This document shows, one piece after another, positions 33,911-45,138 of a stretch of 64,000 nt of DNA. The stretch is taken from contig NW_020289985.1 of the NCBI RefSeq assembly GCF_003144245.1, forward strand, positions 62,001 to 126,000, given 5' to 3'. The notes beneath the pieces are model-generated. The model saw only the letters and a list, made by a program, of their open reading frames with translations. It searched no databases and was not told the origin of the DNA. This DNA comes from Jaminaea rosea. Taxonomy: Eukaryota; Basidiomycota; Exobasidiomycetes; Microstromatales. Positions within the stretch are counted from its first letter, which is position 1, and every line of letters starts with the position of its first letter. A program made the translations under genes and the position numbers.

Positions 33911-35574
33911 ATGTCTGCTTCTGACAACATCCCCGGACGAGAGCTTGTCCGCTCGTCGCCCACAGCCCAAACGAGAGGGCGCGTCGTAACTGTCGAGGAT
34001 GTCAAGAACAGGACATGCTGGATCTGCCAGCTCGGCGATGAGGATGACGATGAGGAAAGGAAGATGCAGATGCAGAGCAAAGCGGCTTGGCAACGTCGCA
34101 ACAAGCAGCTCGACAGCCATCTCCGCTGGCTCCATAGCTGCCACTGCTTCCTCATCGCCCACGAGTCCTGCCTCCTGAATTGGATCCACTGCATGTCCAA
34201 ACTCGACAAGAAGGCAGACAACGTAGTAAGATGCCCTCAGTGCGCTCATCCGTATCTTTTTGTCTGACCCACGTCATGGCATTTGCGCTACTTCGAGAAG
34301 GCAGATCGTGCCCTGCGTAATGTTCTCGGCATGGCGGAGGTAGGCATTTTTGCGGGGTCGTTCGCATTCGCCTGTATCAAATACGGAGAGTACGCGACAA
34401 GAGCCTGGTTGGGCAAGGCAGCTGCCAAAGCCTTGCTTGATTCAGGTCGTGGGAGTGTAAGTGATTGTGGGCGCTCATGGTCCCGTTCGTTGCACTGAAC
34501 ATCTTAATCCTCTTCGCGCCGCCGCAGATGAAGCTCTTCTTCGTACCCCTCGTTCTATTGCTCAGCCGCATCCCTTGTCTTCCCGACGATATAGAACTCC
34601 GTTTGCGCTACCTGCAGTCGGCCGTCCCTCTTTGCCATGACATGGCGCATGTCCTCTCCGCCCTTGCGGCCTCTGCCAATGCTTTGACTAGGGACGGAGG
34701 CCAGTGGTCTGAGAGAGGTCAATTATTCACTGTGGCGACTAGTCATGCTGCACTGGGAAGTCGCCTGGTGGATGTACTACGACACCTTCACCCGCCGACG
34801 CTGGCGTGGTCCTTTGCGCTGCTGCCCTGGTATCGCGCTGCATACGGTAACCTCAGGTATCGACTCACAGATTGGCTACTGGAACCGCTTGTCGCGCAAG
34901 CAAAGAACCGTACCGGACAGCAGCAGACGCAGACCCAACCTCGGCCTTTCAATGCAGTTCGAGTGGGCGGGCAACCTCGTCCGCAACTACAAGAACGCGC
35001 GCAGTACTTTCACTTCACTCCAGTCGGCTTCGGGGTCCGGGATGATCCTGATATCGATGTAGACGGGCAAGCTCAGCCTCCTCCCCTGGGTCTGGACGGC
35101 ATAACGGACGGCCCTGATCCAGTCGCTCAGGCAGCCGCTCGCGAAGCCATCAGGCGGGGATTACTCCCGCCGAATCCCACGATTCTGACTCACTATTACT
35201 CGCCGCGCAGCGTGTTGACATTGATTCGGATCACGCTAGGGACCCCTTTCATGGCTGCGCTGGTCGGCGCAGGGCTGCAAGGTGTTGCGATGTCGATGAG
35301 TCCCGGCAACTGGCTGGAGAGGTTGCTCGCCGTCTCTGCATTCCGAAAGGGCGGGACGAGTGTGGCTGGTAATTGTTCGACGGCGAGGGTTTGCGGAGTG
35401 CCCTCCTTGCATTGGAGGAACACGGTAGCACTCGGGCTGTACGTATTTGCCTGCGATGCGGTGAGCCTAGGCTATCGTTACCTGCGATTGAAGAGAAGGG
35501 CATCTTTGACTGTTGAGGACCTGCCGTTCTCTGAGGGCATGGTTCGGGATTTGGTCACGAAGAAAGTGAACTGA
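33911..35574 (+). pseudogene. RING-variant membrane E3 ligase, gene 1 (in-frame TGA)
   Basis: Exons 33911-34456 and 34528-35574 align throughout with the neighbour at 35966, including the intron position and phase. The RINGv domain is intact: 'CWIC', 'CHCFLIAHESCLLNWI' and 'CPQCAHPY'. Directly after it, at 34265-34267, a TGA stands where the paralogue has an Ala codon ('YLFV*PTSWHLRYF' against 'YTLVAPKSRGLRWF'). The membrane part downstream stays open and conserved for over 500 codons ('NPTILTHYYSPRSVLTLI', 'MSPGNWLERLLAVSAFRKG', 'RYLRLKRRA'). Translation as read gives a 118-aa RING-only protein. The choices are a recent pseudogene, a truncated soluble form, stop readthrough (context TGA-C), or a base error. 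No intron at this point is suggested by the paralogue. Confidence 0.7.
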
Positions 35575-35635
35575 TGGCGATGGACGGGAGGGGGGAGGTT
35601 CTGTTTCACTTCTACCACTGCGTGTATGACCCGAA

Positions 35636-35654
35636 GTAATGCTATACCACTCAG
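35636..35654 (+). other. 3'-flank element shared by both RINGv genes (first copy)
   Basis: GTAATGCTATACCACTCAG lies 62 bp after the stop codon of gene 1. Sixteen of its 19 bases recur 96 bp after the stop of gene 2 (37910-37928, GTAATCCGATACCACTCAG). It may be a 3' untranslated or polyadenylation element carried along by the duplication. Confidence 0.5.
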
Positions 35655-35720
35655 CCATCCTCTTGCACTGGACGCAGAGTGGCGTTCTTTTGTTACGCAG
35701 AGCTGCCATCTGCTCATCGT

Positions 35721-35789
35721 CGACGCGTCAAAGGCTTGTCTGTCGCCCGGCTCAGGCCTCAGTCCGAGATGTCGACTTGTCGGACTGAG
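35721..35789 (+). promoter_or_regulatory. ACGCGT box and CTCAGTCCGA/TCGGACTGAG inverted repeat upstream of RINGv gene 2
   Basis: CGACGCGTCAAAGG (35721-35734), CTCAGTCCGA (35758-35767) and its inverse TCGGACTGAG (35780-35789), then GGCGGAGTGCGGGGT, repeat the set found before gene 1. The flanks between them have diverged and the loop length differs (14 against 11 bases between CCG and CGG), so the blocks look selected rather than merely recent. Confidence 0.6.
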
Positions 35790-35965
35790 CCTCGAGGCGG
35801 AGTGCGGGGTGGAGCGGCGGATTACGTCTTTGCTTCTTTCCCTCCTTACCTTGTCCCTCCGCCAGCATAGAATCGCAATCTTTCAAGCCGTACAGCTCTG
35901 CACGCCGCGCATTCTACTCGCAGGCCCCCTCGTCAAGTCAGGCAATCCCTCGTTCTCGAGCCAGC

Positions 35966-37107
35966 ATGGCCTCTCCTTCCTCCTCTGCGGACGCCGCCCT
36001 GGTGGAGGACCTCCTACATTCACCACCCACACCAAAGTCCCGCCGCACAGTCGTGACAGTCGACGACCTCAAGGAGCGAACTTGCTGGATTTGTCAGGAT
36101 GGGGATGACGACGACCACGACGACGGCGTCAGTGATGACACTAGGGAGCAGTCGGAGGTGGAGAACGCTGTTGGCAGTCCCAGCAGCGGCGAGCCCAGCA
36201 GCAGAAGTAGAGCCTCCTCCAAAAAAGAAAAACGCACCACCCATCCCGGGCGCCGCTTTATCCATCCTTGTCGCTGCACTTTGGTAGCACACGAGTCTTG
36301 CCTGCTACAATGGATCTATCGCAAGAGGACAAACTCGCAGCCCATTGTCAAGTGCCCGCAATGCGCTCATCCTTACACGCTCGTCGCCCCGAAATCGCGG
36401 GGGCTGCGTTGGTTTCAAGTAGGGGACAGCATCTCTTCCATGGCACTGGGAGTCGGTACCGTGTTCTTCGGCTTTGGAGCTGCGAGTTGGCTCTGCTATT
36501 CGTATGGCTCGGGATTGATCAAGCTTTGGCTGGGAGGCGAAGCAGCGGCGCAATTTACTGATTCGGACACCGTCGGTTGGGTGAGTTCGCTGATTGTGGA
36601 CACCCAGCCATACGCCGCCTTTTCTCTCTCTCTCGTCTCTGCAGGAACTCAACTGACCCTTCTCTTCCTCTCGACCGATGCCTCTTCATCAGTACACGGG
36701 TGAGCTCGTCGGGGTCCCTGCGCTACTAATCCTGGCGCGCCTCCAAACGCAAGCCGAGATCACACGACAGGCCGAGATCTACCTCGGCACAGCAATGTGG
36801 ATTGTCCCAACGTACATGCATCTATTCCACGCCACCACTTCATCGTACATGTCATGGTCGCGGACGCCCCTCATCATCAAGGGTGGCTGGCAAGGCGGAC
36901 GATGTCCAGGATCGCCGAGGGAAGGGTACTGCACCTGGACTGGGCTGTGGGACGCAGTGCGCTCGGCTTACCCGCCTAGCTTCGCCTTGTCTGTCACGAT
37001 GCTGGTTTGGGGGAGACACGCGTATCGGGCGGCGAGAAAGAGAATAACGGCGTGGCTGCTGCAGCCCCTTGTGGACAAGGCCAATGCGGCGCAAAAGGCG
37101 GCGGAGG

Positions 37108-37140
<33 letters not shown>

Positions 37141-37814
37141 CACCCCAGCCAGCTCAGGGACCGCAGGCCCTACCTCGCCCTCTTCCTGATCAGCCAGTAC
37201 CGCAGCGACCTCGCCTGCCTGGGCGAGGCAATCTCAACGACCGCGCCACTCGCCGTCAATTTGCCAGCACGACCAAGATCGTCATCGTCGGCCTCGGAGG
37301 TCCAGACGATATGACCCAAGTTGATCCAGACTCTCGCGCCCAGCCTCCACCTTTGGGAACAGAAGCCGTGGTCGAAGAGCCTACCCCACCCGCTGTCGCC
37401 CTCGCCGCTGCCATGGCTGGCGTGCATCCTCCGGTGTACAGGTCCATGTACATCTCGCCCTCGTCGGTACTGCGCCTCGTCTGGGCAGCGCTGGGAAGCC
37501 CGTTGGTGGCGACAATGCTTGGCGCGGCATTGCAGGGCATATCGATGGGGATGAATCCGGGCAACTGGTTGGAGAGACTGTTGGCCGTATCCGCATTTCG
37601 TGAAGGGATCAAGGGGGGTAGAACAGCGAAGTATCAAGGCGTCCGATCACTCCACTGGCGCAACACCCTCTCCTTTGGCTTGTACGTCGTTGCATGCGAT
37701 GCTGCTAGCCTCGCGTATCGCTACCTGCGCTTGAAGAGGAGGGCGCAGACTACGGTGCAGGACTTGCCATTCCAGGGTGGGATGGTGGAGGGATTGGAGT
37801 TGCGAGAGGATTGA
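35966..37814 (+). CDS. RING-variant (RINGv) multi-spanning membrane E3 ubiquitin ligase, gene 2
   Basis: Exons 35966-36580 and 36693-37814 join in phase 0 (578 aa). The acceptor at 36692 was chosen because the nearer CTCTGCAG at 36645 leads into a stop, and because the join matches gene 1. RINGv proteins (MARCH/Doa10 type) pass ubiquitin from E2 enzymes to membrane substrates. The C4HC3 ligands are visible: 'CWIC' (about residue 38), 'HPCRCTLVAHESCLLQW' and 'CPQCAHPY'. Hydrophobic segments follow ('ISSMALGVGTVFFGFGAASW', 'GELVGVPALLILA', 'WIVPTYMHLF', 'SFALSVTML'). A CAG-encoded run of ten Gln and a Pro-rich loop separate these from the C-terminal 'SPLVATMLGAALQGI' and 'LSFGLYVVACDAASLAYRYL' helices. 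It is the intact partner of a head-to-tail duplication. Confidence 0.85.
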
Positions 37815-38455
37815 GAGTGGGAGGAGAGGGAGCGAGAGGCGTGAGGCGTGGCACGTGAGAGGCTTTGTATCATATCGACCAAAATTGAGCACTGAAACCA
37901 CGACGCGACGTAATCCGATACCACTCAGTCGCACGCACCACGGCGGTCAGTCGCATGCGGCACTGCCTCTTCTTTTGTCTATCGGTGAAGAAAGTCATTG
38001 ACGAGTCAAAGTCGAAAGAGAGAGAGAGAGAGAGCGAGAAAGGCGCAAAGAGAGCGTGGCGTAGGGTCGTCATGAAGGTTGTTACAAATACAAACAAAAA
38101 GGAAAGAGCCGAGGCGAGGCGGGGCGAGGCGAAAGGGTTGAGCTGAAGAAGTCGAAGCTCGCAAGCAAAGAGCGGGTTGAGGCTGGAGATGGCGAGACGC
38201 GCGCGTGACTCTTGGTGAGATGATGGGAACTTGGACGAGTCTGGCCGGATGAGAGTGAGATAGGAGCCTGTGGATGGTGCGGGTCGAGGAGGTCCTGCTC
38301 GGCAGCTTAGCTTGAGGAGGTGGTGCTGGTGATGATGATGGGGTAGTGATCGTCCTGTACGTTCTCCTTCCAGTGCCCCGGGAACCCCGCTTTGATCTAT
38401 GATCGTCGCAGCGATGCGGATACCACCTTTCCCCCGCCTACTCCTGCGTGCCGCC
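37815..38455. other. Convergent intergenic region with (GA)n tract and shared 3' element
   Basis: The region lies between RINGv gene 2 and CDC24. It holds the second 3'-flank element (37910-37928), a GA dinucleotide run (about 38018-38034) and purine-rich simple sequence. No gene is supported. Confidence 0.55.
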
Positions 38456-41400
38456 TCAAAGTACATGCAATACGACCTCCTCCCCGGTCACGCGACTCTG
38501 CTCCACCGCCATCTGCACATCATCATCGTCCTGCATGGCGACGCGGTCCCCATCTTCATCCAAGTAACGCAGCTTAATCGCCGGCGCTGCGGCTCCCGTG
38601 CCCTTGACTTTGATCGCAACCTTTTCGAGGAGAGCGGGAAAAGAGATGTTGGCCAGGACGGCAAGGAAGGCGACTTCCCCGGCAAAGTGGACGCGCACTC
38701 GAACAACGTTTTGGCTGCCGGAGCTGGGGCCGGAGATGCTCCCAGTAGGCGTGCCCGTGCCGTTGGACGAAACAGAGGGGGAGCTGGTGCGCCCAATCCC
38801 AACCCCTTGAAGCTGAGCGTGATGCGCGTGTCCGTGCTGATGAGAGCCGTTCCTTTGCGGGACGGCAGGCATGCCGCCGGCAATTCCTGCCTTGATCGCG
38901 GCTGCGGCTGCGGCTGCATTCGCTCCGCCATTCGAGCTTCCTCCGCTCATGGTCAAGGGCGAGGAGGTGGCCGTAGAGCCCAGTTGTGACGCTCCCGAGT
39001 GATTCGAGTCAAGCGTCGAGTTGCTCGAGCTGCTCAGTCTCTTCGGCCCTTGTCCGCCAGCCGAGCCTGCAATTGGGTAGCCGTTGTGCGTGCGCGTGTT
39101 CCCTGCAGTGTTGATGCGCAACTGCTGCTGCGGCACAGGCGGAGCGTTGCTGAATTGCTGCTGGTAGGGCGGCGCAACCTGAGACGTGCTTGCAGAGCGA
39201 TTGCGCGCCATTTGCTGGCTGGACCCGCTGTCCGAGTGCGCGCGACCCATGCTCGCCCCACCGGCGTAGTGGGCGCTCGCATTGCTCTCGCCGCGATGCC
39301 TGGCCACGGTCGGGTGAACGGTCGGGTCCATGCCGTGGTATCCTGCAGAGGGAGGTGTCATTGCGCCGTCGACGTCGCTCATTGGGTCGCCAGTGACGAT
39401 GTGACGCAGCGGGGGACGCGAGGCATTCTGGCGCAACTGCCTGCTGCTCGAGGCCTTGCGCAGGGCGTGCTGCTGCTCGCTGCTGCTGCTCGCGCTGCTG
39501 CTGGACGCCTGGCGGGGGAGAGGTGGGGCCACTGAGGGCGAATGCGATCGCCACTGCTGGAGCGTGGCTGACTCGTGATCCTCGGTCATTGCGCGTGGTT
39601 TTCCGTCGTTGGAGGTCAGTGAGAGCTGGCGTTCCCTGTGCTCGGCTGGCTGAGAGTAGCGGCCGTTCCCCGATGGCGTACCTCGCCCATTCGACGAGTA
39701 GAGCCCGCTCATGCCCACCGTCGCCTCGCTCACTGGGTCTGACGCATCATCGCTCGACAAGGCAGGAGTGCGCGAGAAGGGATATACGTAGCTCCCCTCG
39801 TAGATTGGTGTCTGCGGGAACAGACTCGCAGAGGGACCGGTATTGCGTCGTCCATTGGCTCCCGCGCCAGCCATGTTGACGGGCGATGAGGCGCCTGAGT
39901 AGAAGGCCGCCGAGTTGCCACCCTGCTGCCTGCGCAGCTGCGCCTCCTCGATGAGCTTCTGGATCGTCGACTGCCAAAGCTTGAGCTGCTCCTCATTCTT
40001 GCAGCGCAGCGAGAAGGCTTCGAGTTCGAGGTCTCCCTTCCACTGCACGGCGAGGGAGTGGGAGCCAATCCCGCCGAACTGCGAGGGGATGGAGTCGGGG
40101 ATGGCAGCAGTGACGTTGTTGATGAAGATGCGGCCCTTGAGCTGGAGTGTCGTCTTGGCCTTCTTTGGCGCGCCAATCGAGTTGGTGCGCTGCTTGAGCA
40201 GCGAGTTGGACTTGGAGTTCTTTTTGCCCAGATTCGGGACGAGCTCCTTGCAGCAGAGCAAGATGCGCTCGAAGAGGTACACTTGGTACTCGCGCTCCGT
40301 CTCGCCCTTTGCGACCATGAAAGTCTCTGTGAGGAGAAGATTGCCAAACGTCGCAACGTGGTGTCCCTTCCAGTCTTCTACGCGTCCCTCGAGCTCTGCG
40401 ACGAGCTGCTTGTTCTCCTGCACTCGGCGCACCTCGTTGACCTGCGCCGCCCCTTTTTGCACGATCGCAAGACCCTCCTTGAGCTCTTCGTAGTAAGGGC
40501 CGCTGGGATCTGACTTTTTCAGCAGCTGCTCGAGGAGGAGCGGGTATTTGCAGATGCGCTGCACCGGCTTGATCAAGAAGGCTGGCAGCTCATACGCCGG
40601 GTCGAGATAGCAGCCCTCTGCTGCGGGAAGGCCGCGTAGGCGTTGAATATTGGCACTCTCTTGCGAAATCACCTCCAGCGCTCTAGCGTAGTTGGCGCAG
40701 AATGGCCAGTAGACGTCAAAGTTGGACTCGAGCATCTGGAAAGCACGACCGAAGCGCTGCTCATCAGGCGGCCTGCGCGCGTTGTCTTCGAGGTTGATGA
40801 GGCAGCGACGCTGGAAGTCTACGAGGTTGTTGAGGTTGCTGAATAGATCGTGGAGGCGGTCGGCTGACAGGATGTCGTTCTGCTGGAGGGCTCGGGCGCA
40901 ATTCTGGAGAACTTCGAGGTCCTGGACGTACTTGCGTTCGGACTCGAGGAGCTCGCGAACGATCCATGCACGCTCGTCGCTTGGCTTGCCTACGTCTTCG
41001 CTGTGTCTGGGTCGCTCTGACTCTACGAGAATGCCGCGGGCCTCGAGCTGGTCGAGCAGGCGGCCGACGACGCGCACGACCTGCGCGTACACACCAGGAT
41101 GAAGGATTGGATTAGCGCTCGTAATCAAGCTGCGGTCCATTGCTGCCTCGCAAACTCACCTGAACCCAATCGTTGGTATTCTCGCGGTACACCTGCATGA
41201 CCGTAAACATCTCGTCCGGGTCCACTCCCATTTCGCTCTGCATCGCAATGATGAAGCGGGCGACGAGCTTCTTGCAGGCATTGGTGCTGTTGACTGCGTC
41301 TCCCACGTCGGTTGGCAGTCTCGTCGCCGGCTCCAACAGGTTGTAGAGCTCGCAAAGTGGTGTGCCTTGGCGGAAGACGTCGAAGAGTTGGGTGACGGGG

Positions 41401-41819
41401 TCGTTGGACGAGGGCGGCGCTGTCGACGAGCTCGCAGCCCCCTCTGCCAGATATCTCTCGCCAAACTCTGGCACACACCACAACCTCTCCCTCAATATCA
41501 CGCAAGACTGGTAAAGCCCGGACCCGGCTACTGCTGGCTTGTTGGCGATTGTATTGGCTGCGACTGGCGCGCCCGGCGCCCCACCGATGAAGGATGAGCC
41601 GATGCCTCCATCTGACGTCGAGCCGTTACGGCTGGATGCGCCCGAGGCTGGGAGCGAGTTGTGCTGTGCCTGCGCTGTGTAGGCGGATGAGGACGAGTGG
41701 ATGGAGGGGGGCATCGGGACGGTCGATGTCGAGTAAGGAGTTGGGCCTGCCGTTACTGAGAACTTGCGCGGCGGACGAAACGCTGATGTTGAAGGGGCTG
41801 CCATGATGAGGGACGGCAA
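38456..41819 (-). CDS. CDC24: CDC24-type Rho guanine nucleotide exchange factor
   Basis: Exons 41819-41160 and 41080-38456 join in phase 0 across an 80-nt intron ('NDWVQ-VVRVVGRLLDQLEARG'), giving 1094 aa. CDC24 activates Cdc42 at sites of polarised growth. In order: a Ser/Pro-rich N-terminus; the CDC24 calponin-type domain ('LYQSCVILRERLWCVPEFGERY', about residues 100-230); a DH domain from about residue 250 ('IVRELLESERKYVQDLEVL', 'LPAFLIKPVQRICKYPLLL'); a PH domain ('LLLTETFMVAKGETEREYQVYLF' to 'QLKLWQSTIQKLI'); a 380-residue disordered Ser/Gln/His-rich linker; and a C-terminal PB1 domain ('VRVRVHFAGEVAFLAVL', 'LRYLDEDGDRVAMQDDDDVQMA') that would bind the scaffold Bem1. The start could instead be the second Met at 41804. 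Confidence 0.95.
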
Positions 41820-43647
41820 GTAGCGATGCGCAGAGGCGCTTGCTCTTATCGTCGCGACGTGCGCGGAGAGATGGGGATGATGGTCGGCGACTGCGACGGC
41901 GAGGACAGTTGTCGGTGATGAGGACGGGGACGGCGAAGATCCCGTAGATGTAGGCCGATGGCGATGACGATGGCAACAATCGGCGGGCTAGCAATCAAGG
42001 TCGGTGAGATTCGTTGCGCGTGCGTGGGCGTCGGGTGTCTTGTTGGCCAGCCAGCAGGGATGATGACGAGGGGCGAGAAGCGAGGCGAGAGGCGAGGGAC
42101 GAGAGGCGATGACTATGGAGCTGAAATCCGTTGCGCGAGGATGATGTTGCGCGAGGACGGCGCGAGGACGGCGCGAGGACGAAGAAGGTGAATCGGTGCA
42201 GTTGCGCTCGTCAACAGGGGTCGGATGGGAAAGGCAGCAATCAAGGGCAGCAAAACGTCGAAGAGGGGGTGGGGAGGAAGAGAGGAAGGCTTGACCAGCT
42301 AGCTAGTCCGCTGCCAACACTAGGCGTCGTAGTGGGTGGGGAAAATGGGGTATTGTGATGTGTGGAAAAAAGACGACGACGACCACGATGACTGGCCGAT
42401 GAGGCGCACACTCACAAGCAGGGGGTTTCGAGTCGTCGTCGCCCTAACACACAGAGACTAGCAGCGGCGGCGGAGGCGGCGGAGGCGTAGAGCAGACGGA
42501 GAGCCACGCTCTAAGACGCTCGCACCCAGGGCGGGGCGGCAGGCGGGGGCGCCGGCAGCAGACGAGAGGGACGAAGGGCAATCTGACGCTGCTGATCGGA
42601 GACCACGCCGCGCACGACGCCTGTGTGAGTGAGAGAGGGCAGGGCAGCAACAACAAAGGCCGAGAGAGCGCGAGCCGCTAAAACAAACGCCATGGTCAGC
42701 AGCGTGGGCCAGCAGCGTGGGCGAGGCGAGAATAGACTGTACGTGCGTGCGTGCGTGCGTGCGTGCGTACGAGTAGCAGACCGGATACCCGCGATGGTGG
42801 CATGATCATGGAAGCTATTATTGTCGAGGCGCAGCCTGGCAAAGCGTAGGGCATGACCGAGCATAGAGGTGCCGATGGTGCGATTGGGTGGTGCGATAGG
42901 GTGGAAACGAGGGGGGTGGTGCTGGCACGCTCCGGCTGCCATCGGCGATCGCGGTACCATCATCGTCGCGATGGGAAGACTTGCGTGTGGCTACATGAGC
43001 GGGCTACGTGAGCAGGCCGATGGCGAGAGAAGCACTTCTGGATCGACGAGCGGCGAGAACCTGGGCCGACGTCACTCATGACAGACGACGGGCGACGATC
43101 GATGGGCGATGGGTCACGGACTCTTGGTAAGTTGCGAGCACGCATGATCTCGACAGCTGCGCCGCCGCTACCCTTGCTCTGGGTCCTGGATGGCAGCCAC
43201 CGTTGCGATGATGGCCGCCACCATCGCCGTCATCCCCCTGCCCACTCCCTAGCCACCTTGCTCATCGTGCCGCCTCATGAGCGGCTCCTCTTGGCGCGGC
43301 CCGCAATGCCCTCCGTCCCCAGCTCACCATCCGCCATCACCACGATCGAGTGTTCCCCCGCTATCATCCTTGGGCATCGTCTCCTCCCGTCCCGCTCGCC
43401 GGCTGCTCGCACACGCCGACGTGGCACCCACTCCCGTGTCCCCCGTCCGCTCAACTTTGTCAGGGCGGCGGGCTGCGCTTGGACCTTCTTGCCGCGCGTC
43501 GGGCAGAGCGCCAACAAAGCTCCCAAGAGGCGAAGCTCGACGAAGGTTCACTCTCAATCCCAACCTACCACCCGCCAGACTCCCTCATAGCATAGCAGCT
43601 TCATCGTCTCACGCAACGCTCGCAACTCTCGCACCGCTCGCACAGCA
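41820..43647. other. Long divergent intergenic region CDC24/PDI, 1.83 kb
   Basis: No coding gene is supported; the frames are short and overlapping. Purine-rich GGCGAGA-type repeats occur at about 42064-42180. A GCGT tetranucleotide array lies at 42739-42770. A CGACGTGGC sequence (about 43418-43426), close to the fungal unfolded-protein response element core, lies about 220 bp before the PDI ATG. A C/T-rich tract immediately precedes that ATG. A long 5' leader with an intron for CDC24 is possible but not demonstrable. Confidence 0.5.
42739..42770 (+). repeat. (GCGT)n microsatellite
   Basis: About seven uninterrupted GCGT units are flanked by GTAC on each side (GTAC GTGC... GCGTAC), which makes the array partly palindromic. 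It lies in non-coding DNA between CDC24 and PDI. Confidence 0.9.
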
Positions 43648-45138
43648 ATGAAGTTCGCGCAAAAGGCCCTCTTGGCCGCCCTCTCGAGCGCAGCCCTCGT
43701 CGCAGGGTCTGAGGCCCCCTCGGACGTCCTCGACCTCACCGAGTCGTCGTTCAACTCCGTCGTTGACCCCGAGCCGCTCATGCTCGTAGAGTTCTTTGCT
43801 CCGTGGTGCGGCCACTGCCAGGCTCTCAAGCCCCACTATGAAGAGGCAGCCACGACGCTCAAGGACGAGGGCATCAAGCTGGCAAAGGTGGACTGCACCG
43901 TCGAGGAGAAGGTGTGCTCTGACCAGCAAGTCGGCGGCTACCCCACCTTGAAGGTCTTCCGCAACGGCTCACCCTCCGACTATGCCGGCACGCGCAAGGC
44001 GGACGGCATCATCTCGTATATGCAGAAGCAGGCCCTGCCTGCCGTCTCCCATGTAACTTCGGCCAACCTGAGCGACTTTAAGCAAAAGGACAAGGTCGTG
44101 GCGGTGGCATTCCTGAGCGATGGCGACTCCGCTGAGCGCAAAGTGTACACCGAGCTGGCTGATGCGAACCGCGACGACTACATGTTTGGGCTCGTGACCG
44201 ATGCCGAGGCTGCCAAGGCTGCGGGCGTGACTGCCCCCGCCGTGGTCCTCTACCGCAAGTTCGACGAGCCCGAGGTCAAGTACGACGGCGAGTTCAATGG
44301 CGAGGACATCAAGGCTTTCCTCGCTGCAGAGCGCGTGCCGCTTATCGACGAGGTTGGGCCGGAGAACTTTATGACCTACTTCGAGTCGGGCCTGCCTCTC
44401 GCCTACTACTTTACTGAGCCTGAGGCCGAGAACCTGGACACTGTGCTTGCTGGCCTCAAGCCGCTGGCCAAGGAGCACAAGGGGAAGATGAACTTTGTCT
44501 GGATCGATGCGGTGAAGTTTGTCAACCACGCCAAGGGGCTCAACCTGCGCGGCGAGTCGTGGCCCTCGTTTGCCATCCAGGACATCCAAGGCTCGACCAA
44601 GTACCCCGTCGACGACTTGGGCAAGGACCCGGTCCAGTCGATTCACGACTTTACGACCCAGTACCTCGCTGGCAAGCTCAAGCCCAGCATCAAGAGCGAG
44701 CCCGTCCCCAAGGAGCAGGACGGGCCCGTCCACGTCCTCGTTGCCGACGAGTTTGACCTCATCTTTGACGAGAAGAAGGACGTCCTCGTCGAGTTCTACG
44801 CGCCGTGGTGCGGCCACTGCAAGAAGCTGGCCCCAACGTACGACACGCTCGGCGAGAAGTACGCCGCACACAAGGACAAGGTCATGGTTGCCAAGATGGA
44901 CGCTACGGCCAATGATGTGCCGCCCAGCGCTGGGTTCCAGGTGCAGTCTTTCCCGACGATCAAGTTCAAGCCGGCGGGTAGCAAGGCGTTTGTCGACTTT
45001 GAGGGGGACCGCTCGCTGGAGAGCTTCATCGATTTCATCTCGCTGAACGGGAAGAGTGGCGTGAAGGTCAGCGCCGAGGCGAACGACAGCGGTGCGGCCC
45101 CGGTGGCGGAGAAGGCGCCATCGCACGAGGAGCTGTGA
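43648..45138 (+). CDS. PDI1: Protein disulfide isomerase
   Basis: Single exon, 496 aa. PDI forms and shuffles disulfide bonds in the ER lumen. A signal peptide covers the first 20 residues ('KALLAALSSAALVAGSEA'). Thioredoxin domain a holds CGHC at residues 54-57 and domain a' holds CGHC at residues 388-391, both within 'FAPWCGHC' or 'YAPWCGHC'. Between them are the b and b' domains ('PLIDEVGPENFMTYFESGLPLAYYFTEP' region for substrate binding). The protein ends in 'HEEL', a KDEL-type retrieval signal. Length and four-domain order are normal. Upstream a CGACGTGGC site suggests control by the unfolded-protein response; that is inference. Strong codon bias toward C/G third positions fits high expression. 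Confidence 0.97.
   Translation: MKFAQKALLAALSSAALVAGSEAPSDVLDLTESSFNSVVDPEPLMLVEFFAPWCGHCQALKPHYEEAATTLKDEGIKLAKVDCTVEEKVCSDQQVGGYPTLKVFRNGSPSDYAGTRKADGIISYMQKQALPAVSHVTSANLSDFKQKDKVVAVAFLSDGDSAERKVYTELADANRDDYMFGLVTDAEAAKAAGVTAPAVVLYRKFDEPEVKYDGEFNGEDIKAFLAAERVPLIDEVGPENFMTYFESGLPLAYYFTEPEAENLDTVLAGLKPLAKEHKGKMNFVWIDAVKFVNHAKGLNLRGESWPSFAIQDIQGSTKYPVDDLGKDPVQSIHDFTTQYLAGKLKPSIKSEPVPKEQDGPVHVLVADEFDLIFDEKKDVLVEFYAPWCGHCKKLAPTYDTLGEKYAAHKDKVMVAKMDATANDVPPSAGFQVQSFPTIKFKPAGSKAFVDFEGDRSLESFIDFISLNGKSGVKVSAEANDSGAAPVAEKAPSHEEL

Noticed and set aside
43969-45126. 385-codon minus-strand frame over PDI
   Set aside because: It mirrors the strongly biased codons of PDI, is Leu/Val/Asp-rich and has no family features.
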